64,000 nt of DNA from Halotalea alkalilenta (lineage in GTDB: Bacteria > Pseudomonadota > Gammaproteobacteria > Pseudomonadales > Halomonadaceae), in assembly GCF_001648175.1 (NCBI RefSeq), contig NZ_CP015243.1:930001-994000 (forward strand). The letters run 5' to 3'. The notes below the pieces were generated by a model. The model was not told the DNA's origin. It did not search any database and saw only the letters and a list, made by a program, of their open reading frames with translations. This document shows positions 55,338 to 64,000 of this stretch, one piece after another (position 1 is the first letter of the stretch; each line of letters begins with the position of its first letter). The translations under genes and the position numbers were made by a program.

Positions 55338-55871
55338 ATGCCGGACGATCGACGCAGAATCACGCTGCCGCGCCGCCTGCTCGAAGGGCTCTATTTCTCG
55401 AGCGGCGTTCTCGCGGCGCTGTTCCTGGCGCTGCTGGCGATCTCGATCATTGCGCAGATCATCGGGCGGCTGGCCGGCGTAGCGGTAGACGCAACCGAGT
55501 TCTCGGGCTTCTGCATGGCGGCCTCATCGTTTCTCGGGCTCGGCTACACCCTGCGTCTCGGCGGCCACGTGCGCGTCGGCATGCTGGTCGAGACGCTGAG
55601 CGAACCCTATCGAACCCGCTTGGAGGCGCTGGTATGCGCGTTTTCCGCTTTGCTGGTCGGTTGGCTTGCCTGGTGCGCGCTGAAGCTCGTGCTCGAGTCC
55701 TGGGAGTTCGGCGATCTGAGCCCTGGACTTCTCGCTATGCCGTTCTGGATTCCCCAGTCAGCGATGGCGCTGGGCCTGGGTATCCTCGCCGTGGCCCTGT
55801 GCGATGAGCTGGTGAGCCTTTTGCGTGGACGCTCGGCACGTTACATCGACCGAGGCGACGGTGCGCTCTGA
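55338..55871 (+). CDS. TRAP transporter small permease (DctQ family)
   Basis: A 177-residue membrane protein with four predicted helices (starting around residues 22, 52, 90 and 135), matching the four-helix DctQ subunits, including GFCMAASSFLGLGYTLRLGGHVRVGM. It starts 2 bp after the binding-protein stop. It joins the large permease in the inner membrane as the ion-coupled transporter core. Some TRAP systems fuse the two permeases; here they are separate. Confidence 0.92.
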   Translation: MPDDRRRITLPRRLLEGLYFSSGVLAALFLALLAISIIAQIIGRLAGVAVDATEFSGFCMAASSFLGLGYTLRLGGHVRVGMLVETLSEPYRTRLEALVCAFSALLVGWLAWCALKLVLESWEFGDLSPGLLAMPFWIPQSAMALGLGILAVALCDELVSLLRGRSARYIDRGDGAL

Positions 55872-55903
55872 GCGCATCGGTGCCGGTGCTTGCTGGAGTA
55901 CTC

Positions 55904-57184
55904 ATGGAATCGATTTCGCTGATCCTGCTGGTGATGTTCGGCGCACTGCTGGTGATCCTCGCCGCAGGCGTATGGGTGGCGATGACCCTGGTCGCCGTCG
56001 CTGCCGGTGCCATGTGGCTCTTCACCCAGGTGCCGGTATCGAGCCTGGTCGCCTCTACGCTTTGGGACGCGAGCTGGTCATGGCCATTGACCGCGCTGCC
56101 GCTATTCATCTGGATGGGCGAGATCCTGTTTCGCACCCGGCTTTCGCGGGACATGTTCGATGGTCTCGGGCCTTGGCTCGGCTGGCTGCCGGGCCGGCTG
56201 CTGCACGTCAACGTGCTAGGCTGCGGGATCATGGCGGCGGTGGCCGGTTCGTCGGCGGTGACCGCGACCACGGTGGGGAGGATGAGCCTGCCGGAGCTCA
56301 AGAAGCGCGGCTACGACGAGAAGCTGATGATCGGTTCGCTGGCGGGGTCAGGCACGCTGGGGCTGATCATTCCCCCTTCCATCGTGCTGATCGTCTATGG
56401 CGTGCTCGCCCAGCAGTCGGTGGCGAAGCTGTTCATCGCAGGCGTACTGCCGGGGCTCATGCTGATGCTTTTGTTCATGGGCTACGTGGTGGTCTGGGCG
56501 CTGTTCAATGCCGACAAGATGCCGCCGCGCGAGCCGCGTGTCGCGCTGGGTGAGCGGCTGCGGCGCTCGTCGCGGTTGATGCCGATCATCGGCCTGATCG
56601 CTTTCGTGATCGGTTCGATCTACTCAGGGATCACTACGCCAACGGAGTCCGCCGCTCTCGGCGTGGTCGGTGCCCTGCTGCTGGCCGCGCTGACCGGCAC
56701 GCTGACGGCGCAAAGCTTCGCGGCCAGCCTGTTGGCCGCGACTCGCACCTCCTGCATGATCGCCTTCATTCTCGCTTGCGCCGCGGTGCTATCGATCGCG
56801 GTGGCGTTCATCGGCATTCCGCAGTACCTGGCGGGGCTGGTCGGCGCGCTGGATTTGCCGCCTTGGCTGCTGCTGCTGACCCTGACGCTGTTCTTCATCG
56901 TGCTGGGCTGCTTTCTCGAGGGCATCTCGATTCTGGTGCTCAGCAGCGCAGTGGTGCTGCCGATGGTCCAGGCGGCGGGTATCGATCTGATCTGGTTCGG
57001 CATCTACCTGGTGGTGATCATCGAGATGGCGCAAATCACCCCGCCGGTAGGGTTCAATCTATTCGTGCTGCAATCGATCACCGGGCGCAATATCTGGCGA
57101 GTCACCGTCGCCTCGGCGCCGTTTTTCCTGCTGCTCTGTCTCGGCGCCTTCTTGCTCGCGCTGTTCCCCGCGATCGTGACCTGG

Positions 57185-57205
<21 letters not shown>
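55904..57205 (+). CDS. TRAP transporter large permease (DctM family)
   Basis: ATG 55904 (TGGAGT 5 bases upstream) gives 433 residues and about 12-13 helices. Family segments are VAGSSAVTATTVGRMSLPELKKRGYD, GTLGLIIPPSIVLIVYGVLAQQSV and VIIEMAQITPPVGFNLFVLQ. It is the driving subunit of an Na+-coupled importer. The 3' end overlaps the convergent LysR gene by 21 bp. Confidence 0.93.
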
Positions 57206-59507
<2,302 letters not shown>

Positions 59508-59535
59508 GTCGCCGGCTGCGTTGCGCGATGAAACG

Positions 59536-59564
59536 GCCACGCCCTGCGGGTTCGAGGGCGTGGC
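59536..59564. terminator. Hairpin between convergent aminotransferase and GFA genes
   Basis: GCCACGCCCT (59536-59545) pairs perfectly with AGGGCGTGGC (59555-59564) across a 9-base loop. No T tract follows, but the location between convergent stops supports a bidirectional terminator. Confidence 0.55.
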
Positions 59565-59574
59565 ACGGCGGAGG

Positions 59575-59994
59575 TCACGGCTGCTTGGCGGCGAACGCCT
59601 GCTCGCCGGTGAGCCGTTTGGTCTGGTTGGAGAAGGCGTAGTACGGCGGCTGGCTTTCGATGAAGATCTCTTCATCGAGCACCCAGTCGTCGTCCACCTC
59701 GAGCAGGCCGACCGGCACCGCGTAGTGCCCGCCGTCCTTCAACCGATAGAACAGATGGGTGCCGCAGTGGGAGCAAAAGCCGCGTTCGGCCCAGTTGGAG
59801 GAGGCGTAGACGCTGACGGCCTCCTCGCCCTCGAGGCGCAGCCCAAGGACGTTCTCCAGGGCCAGCAGCGGCCCGCCTCCCCATTTGCGGCACATGGCGC
59901 AGTGACAGGCGCCGACCTTGTGACCGTCGACCATGACGTACAGTTGGACCGCGCCGCACAGGCAGCCGCCCCGATATTCCATTTTCATCGACAT
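59575..59994 (-). CDS. GFA-family zinc protein (glutathione-dependent formaldehyde-activating/CENP-V fold)
   Basis: A 139-residue protein with the family's three cysteine groups: GGCLCGAV, CHCAMCRK and FCSHCGTHLFY, which bind zinc. GAGGAGG 8 bases upstream supports the ATG at 59994. The family includes a formaldehyde-glutathione adduct-forming protein, but most members have no shown activity. No formaldehyde dehydrogenase gene is adjacent, so the function stays open. Confidence 0.88.
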   Translation of the reverse strand: MSMKMEYRGGCLCGAVQLYVMVDGHKVGACHCAMCRKWGGGPLLALENVLGLRLEGEEAVSVYASSNWAERGFCSHCGTHLFYRLKDGGHYAVPVGLLEVDDDWVLDEEIFIESQPPYYAFSNQTKRLTGEQAFAAKQP

Positions 59995-60225
59995 GATCGT
60001 GCCTCCTCATCGACCCGGCAGGGCCTTTGGATGGCGGTTCGTTGGCTCAATCGCTGGCTTAATCCAAGCCTAAATCGCTTGGGCCGCGGTGCCCGATGCT
60101 TCTCCGTACAGATAGGGTCTTTCGCTGCCAGTGTAAAGTGATCGATCGTGGGACACCCTGAGACCCGCGAGCCGTTCGCCGCTGGCGACTCGAACAAACA
60201 TGCACTCGAAAGGGGTCGATGATCA

Positions 60226-61449
60226 ATGTCGCATTTTTTACGCCAAGCGCATCATCCGCGACATTATCTGCGACGTTATCTGCGACATCGTTCCCTCCGG
60301 GCGCTGATGGTCGGTGCGCTGGCGAGCCTGGCGCTCGGCGGCTGCGGCGAGGCCGGCCGCGAGAGCGGCTCAGCCGCACAGGCAAGCCAAGCCACGCCGG
60401 TGACCGTGGCCCGGCTGGCCGAGCGGGAGACGACGCTGATCGCCACCTTCCCGGGCAGGACGCTTTCGTCGGCCACTGCCGAGGTGCGCCCGCAGGTAGG
60501 CGGCGTGATTCTCGAGCGCAGCTATGCAGAGGGCAGCGACATCGCCGCCGGCGACCTGCTGTTTCGCATCGATCCGAGGCGCTATCGCGCGGATGTCGAG
60601 CGGGCGCGCTCGGAGCTCGCGGTGGCGAGGGCTCAGCTCGATTCAGCGCGGTGGCTCGCCGAGCGCTACCAGCGACTCGGCGAGCGACAAGCGATCAGCC
60701 AGCAGGAGCGCCAGATGGCGATGTTCGCCGACGAGGAAGCGGCGGCGGCGGTCGCGGCCGCGGAGTCCGCCCTGCGCAGTGCTGAAATCGATCTCGCCTA
60801 CACCGAGCTGGTCGCGCCGATCAGCGGCCGGGTCGGTCGGGCGAGCGTCACCCAGGGAGCGCTGGTGGTCCGCGATCAGGCGGAGCCGCTGGCGACCATT
60901 CACCAGCTCGATCCTATCCACGTCGACTTCACCCAGTCCGGGACCGAATACCTGGCCTGGGCGCGAGCCTGGCTCACGCCCGATGGACGCGGTGAGAAGC
61001 CCAAGGCGTGGATCACCTTCACTGACGCCAGCCGCTACGAGCGCAGCGGAGAGGTCGAGTTCGCCGACCCCGCGGTCGATCGCGAGACCGGCAACGTCAC
61101 GCTGCGCGCCAGTTTCGCCAACCCTGACTTTCAAGTGCTGCCCGGCATGTTCGTGCGTGTCGAGGTCGAGCAGGCCCGGCTCGAGCGTGCCCTGCTGATG
61201 CCCCAGCGCGCGGTGACGCGCGATAGCGGTGGCGATGCCTATGTCTACGTGGTGGACGACGAGCAGCGTGCGCGCACTCGCCGGGTGGAGCTCGGCGCTA
61301 CGGTAGGCAGCGAATGGCTGGTGAAGGCGGGGCTGGAAGCGGGCGATCTCGTCGTGCTCGGTGGTCGACAGCGCATCGGCGACGGCTCGCTGGTACGGGT
61401 GCTCGACACCGATGCCGCAGCCCCCGGCGATACGGCCGAAGAGGGCTGA
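60226..61449 (+). CDS. RND efflux periplasmic adaptor (AcrA/MexA family) lipoprotein
   Basis: The start at ATG 60226 has AAAGGGG (60209-60215) 10 bases upstream and gives 407 residues. An unusually basic N-terminal segment (RQAHHPRHYLRRYLRHR) precedes a lipoprotein signal ending LALGGC (lipidated Cys40). Then come a lipoyl/barrel-sandwich region (VRPQVGGVILERSYAEGSDI, GDLLFRIDP), an alpha-hairpin (about 110-190) and PISGRVGRASVTQGALV. It links the inner-membrane pump encoded 4 bp downstream to an outer-membrane channel. No regulator or outer-membrane factor gene is visible here. Confidence 0.93.
   Translation: MSHFLRQAHHPRHYLRRYLRHRSLRALMVGALASLALGGCGEAGRESGSAAQASQATPVTVARLAERETTLIATFPGRTLSSATAEVRPQVGGVILERSYAEGSDIAAGDLLFRIDPRRYRADVERARSELAVARAQLDSARWLAERYQRLGERQAISQQERQMAMFADEEAAAAVAAAESALRSAEIDLAYTELVAPISGRVGRASVTQGALVVRDQAEPLATIHQLDPIHVDFTQSGTEYLAWARAWLTPDGRGEKPKAWITFTDASRYERSGEVEFADPAVDRETGNVTLRASFANPDFQVLPGMFVRVEVEQARLERALLMPQRAVTRDSGGDAYVYVVDDEQRARTRRVELGATVGSEWLVKAGLEAGDLVVLGGRQRIGDGSLVRVLDTDAAAPGDTAEEG
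60258..60288 (+). repeat. 12-bp tandem repeat at the adaptor N-terminus, complementary to its start codon
   Basis: GCGACATTATCT (60258-60269), GCGACGTTATCT (60270-60281) and the partial GCGACAT (60282-60288) follow one another. The first unit's GCGACATT is the exact complement of AATGTCGC (60225-60232), which contains the start codon, so the leader RNA could fold over the initiation site with a 25-base loop. Confidence 0.6.
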
Positions 61450-61452
61450 GGG

Positions 61453-64000
61453 ATGCTATCGAGGTTCTTCATCCGGCGGCCGATCTTCGCCTGTGTGATC
61501 GCGCTGATGATCAGCGGGTTCGGGGCGCTCTCGCTGTTCGACATGGCGGTGGAGCAGTACCCCGACATCGCGCCGCCCACCATCCAGGTCACCACCAGCT
61601 ATCCGGGCGCCTCGGCGGAGGTGCTCGAGCAGAGCGTCACCCAGATCATCGAGCAGCAGATCTCCGGGATCGACAACCTGCTCTATTTCAACTCTACCAG
61701 CAGTGCGTCCGGTTCCGTGCGCGTCACCTTGGTGTTCGATCAGGCGACCGACCCGGACGTCGCCCAGATGCAGGTTCAAAACAGCATCGTCCAGGCCACC
61801 AGCCGTCTTCCCGTCCAGGTGCAGGACCAGGGCGTGGTGGTACGCAAAGCGCAGACCGACACCTTGCTGGTGGCTTCGGTCTACGACGAGTCCGGTCGCG
61901 ATGAAAGCTTCGACGTTGCCGACTTCATCGTCAGCCAGTTGCAGGACCCGATCAGCCGCATCGACGGCGTGGGTGAAACCTCGGTGTTCGGCTCCCAGTA
62001 CGCGATTCGAATCTGGCTCGACCCGCATAGGCTCACCGCCCATGGGTTGACCACCGAGGACGTGGTTTCGGCGATCGAGGCCCAGAACAGCCAGATTTCC
62101 GCCGGCGAGATCGGCGCTGCGCCGAGCGTCGAGGGCCAGGCGCTGAATGCGACGGTCACCGCGATGTCGCTTTTGCAGACCCCGGAGCAGTTCGAACGGA
62201 TCGTGCTTTTGGCGCAGAGCGGCGGGGGCAGCGTAAGGCTCGGGGACGTGGCGCGGATCGAGCGGGGCGCGGAGGACTACCGCACCCGTACGCGGCTCAA
62301 CGGCTATCCGGCCTCGGGGATCTCGATCCAGCTCAGCCCCGGCGCCAACGCCCTGGATACCGCGCTCGAAGTGAAGGCGACCCTCGAGCGGCTGAGAGGC
62401 ACCTTCCCTGCCTCCTACAAAGTCGCCTATCCCCGCGATACGACACCGTTCATCGAGGTATCGATCCGTAACGTGTTCTCCACCTTGGTCGAGGCGATCC
62501 TGCTGGTGACCGCGGTGATGTACCTCTTCCTGCAGAGTTGGCGTGCGACGCTGATACCGCTGCTCACCATCCCGGTCGTGCTGCTCGGTACCTTCGGTAT
62601 CCTCGCGGTGGCGGGATTCACCATCAATACCCTGACCCTGTTCGGGCTGGTGCTGGCGATCGGCCTGCTGGTCGACGACGCCATCGTGGTGGTCGAGAAC
62701 GTCGAGCGGCGGATGGAGGAGAACAGGCTCGAACCGCGCGAGGCGACGATTCGTTCGATGGGGGACATCACCGGGGCGTTGGTCGGTATCACCACCGTGC
62801 TCAGCGCCGTGTTCCTGCCGATGGCCTGGTTCGGCGGTGCGACCGGGACCATCTACAAGCAGTTCTCGATCACTTTGGTCTCGGCGATGGCGCTCTCGCT
62901 GTTCGTCGCGCTCAGCCTGACGCCGGCGCTCTGCGCGCTGCTGCTTCGTCGTGCACAGCCGCGCTCGCCGCGGTCGTTCTTCGGGCTATTCAACCGGATG
63001 GTCAAGGGCAGCGAGCGGGCCTATCAGCGCGGGCTGTTCAGGGTGCTGAGACGACCGCTTGCGATGCTTGCGATATTCACCGTGCTGGCGGCGGCGATGT
63101 TCCATCTGTACGGCAGACTGCCTACGGCCTTCCTCCCCGAAGAGGACCAGGGCATGGTGATGGTGCGCTATACCCTGCCGGAAGGCGCCACGCTCCAGGC
63201 CGCCGAGCGGGTCGCCGACGATCTCGCCGCCTACTTCCAGCGTGAAGAGGCGGAGAACCTCGATATCCTGCTGCTCGCCTCCGGACGCCATGGCTGGATA
63301 CGCGCGCAGAACGTCGGCCAGGCCTTCATCAGGTTGAAACCCTGGTCGGAGCGTCCGGGCTACCAGCGCTCCGCCCAGGCGATCATCGAGCGGGCCAGCC
63401 GGGCCTTCGCCGACTACACCGAAGCCAATGTGGTGGTGATGTCGCCAGCGCTGGTGAGCGGGCTGGGGCAATCCTCGGGGTTCGAATTCTGGCTCCAGGA
63501 CATCACCGCAACGGGCCAGCAAGCGTTGCAGACGGCGCAGCGATCGCTGATCGCGCGCGCCGGCGAGGACCCGCGTCTCACCAGGGTGCGTCTCGACGGG
63601 CTGGGGCACAGCCCGCAGCTGCAGGTGAATCTCGACCATGAGCTGATCAGCGTCCAGCAGATAGACGTCGACCAGGTCAACCAGACCATCGCGACCGCCT
63701 GGGGGGGACGCTACGTCAACGATTTCCTCGACCGTGGCCGGGTCAAACCGGTGTACGTCCAAGGTGACGCGCCCTTCCGCTCGGCCCAGGAGGACCTCGG
63801 CGAATGGCGCGTGCGCGGTGTGGGGGGCGAGATGCTGCCGCTTGCGCTGTTCGCCTCGAGTGAATGGACGCTGGGGCCGCAGATGCTGCAGCGCTTCAAC
63901 GGTATCCCCGCGGTGCAGATTCAAGGCGATGCCTCCAGCGGCGAAAGCTCCGGCACGGCGATGGCGCTGATCCAATCGATGGTCGATGAACTCGGCGACT
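61453..64000 (+). CDS. RND efflux pump, inner-membrane transporter (AcrB/MexB type), partial
   Basis: The gene starts at ATG 61453, 3 bp after the adaptor stop, and runs through the right edge; about 849 of an expected 1030-1050 residues are visible. The N-terminus FFIRRPIFACVIALMISG, the periplasmic QYPDIAPPTIQVTTSYPGAS and the proton-relay pair in TM4 (GLLVDDAIVVVENVERR) identify the HAE-1 subfamily that exports drugs, detergents and solvents. FGLFNRMVKGSERAYQRG and FLPEEDQGMVMV begin the second half. It should be completed in the next window, possibly followed by an outer-membrane factor. Confidence 0.95.
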   Translation, partial: MLSRFFIRRPIFACVIALMISGFGALSLFDMAVEQYPDIAPPTIQVTTSYPGASAEVLEQSVTQIIEQQISGIDNLLYFNSTSSASGSVRVTLVFDQATDPDVAQMQVQNSIVQATSRLPVQVQDQGVVVRKAQTDTLLVASVYDESGRDESFDVADFIVSQLQDPISRIDGVGETSVFGSQYAIRIWLDPHRLTAHGLTTEDVVSAIEAQNSQISAGEIGAAPSVEGQALNATVTAMSLLQTPEQFERIVLLAQSGGGSVRLGDVARIERGAEDYRTRTRLNGYPASGISIQLSPGANALDTALEVKATLERLRGTFPASYKVAYPRDTTPFIEVSIRNVFSTLVEAILLVTAVMYLFLQSWRATLIPLLTIPVVLLGTFGILAVAGFTINTLTLFGLVLAIGLLVDDAIVVVENVERRMEENRLEPREATIRSMGDITGALVGITTVLSAVFLPMAWFGGATGTIYKQFSITLVSAMALSLFVALSLTPALCALLLRRAQPRSPRSFFGLFNRMVKGSERAYQRGLFRVLRRPLAMLAIFTVLAAAMFHLYGRLPTAFLPEEDQGMVMVRYTLPEGATLQAAERVADDLAAYFQREEAENLDILLLASGRHGWIRAQNVGQAFIRLKPWSERPGYQRSAQAIIERASRAFADYTEANVVVMSPALVSGLGQSSGFEFWLQDITATGQQALQTAQRSLIARAGEDPRLTRVRLDGLGHSPQLQVNLDHELISVQQIDVDQVNQTIATAWGGRYVNDFLDRGRVKPVYVQGDAPFRSAQEDLGEWRVRGVGGEMLPLALFASSEWTLGPQMLQRFNGIPAVQIQGDASSGESSGTAMALIQSMVDELGD

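Overview
The window is 64 kb of a high-GC, gene-dense gammaproteobacterial chromosome. Its housekeeping blocks (argH; lysA-dapF-DUF484-xerC; hemC-hemD-hemX-hemY; a YbiT-type ABC-F gene) are arranged as in Pseudomonas and Halomonas relatives. The GC content, the many ATGA stop/start overlaps and the accessory gene content best fit the Halomonadaceae. That placement is inference, because no rRNA or tRNA gene was seen. Both ends cut through genes: a transketolase subunit on the left and an RND pump on the right.

1-9.9 kb (+): one catabolic operon for an unidentified sugar or polyol. It encodes a two-subunit transketolase, an FGGY kinase, a SorC/DeoR-type regulator, two short-chain dehydrogenases, and a ribose-type ABC importer with a DUF2291 protein. 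9.9-19.1 kb: the conserved argH-lptM-like-lysA-dapF-DUF484-xerC operon (-), extended by an mdtD-type drug exporter. A gldA glycerol dehydrogenase (+) sits between mdtD and a yigB-type HAD phosphatase.

19.3-35.1 kb: an accessory block between argH and hemC, which are close divergent neighbours in pseudomonads. It holds a large M14-type metallopeptidase, an array of about 200-bp repeats, and a nearly complete trans-4-hydroxy-L-proline pathway. That pathway comprises the epimerase, a three-subunit D-hydroxyproline dehydrogenase, the deaminase, an AraC-type regulator, a polar amino acid ABC importer and a second proline-racemase paralogue with a Ser/Cys active-site pair. The last pathway enzyme, alpha-ketoglutarate semialdehyde dehydrogenase, is absent. 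A 42-bp motif recurs upstream of three transcription units of this cluster and nowhere else that I noticed. The block ends with a lower-GC sensor kinase - MipA/OmpV - response regulator unit carrying a candidate OmpR-type operator.

35.4-41.7 kb: hemCDXY, then a small exported protein, a PpiC rotamase and a DUF4202 protein, with two strong terminators. 41.9-46.9 kb (-): a Ugp/Mal-type ABC importer co-transcribed with an Icc/GpdQ-like phosphodiesterase. 47.1-50.1 kb (-): a MATE exporter coupled to a YbiT-like ABC-F protein. 50.5-59.5 kb: hydantoinase/oxoprolinase-type genes hyuA and hyuB (hyuB with an apparent frameshift), a TRAP importer, a LysR regulator and an aspartate-type aminotransferase. 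59.6-64 kb: a GFA-family protein and the start of an RND efflux operon.

I see no phage, insertion sequence, CRISPR array, tRNA or rRNA. The most promising leads are the 42-bp repeated motif of the hydroxyproline cluster, the substrate of the split-transketolase operon, the kinase-OmpV-regulator unit with its operator, and the hyuB frameshift.
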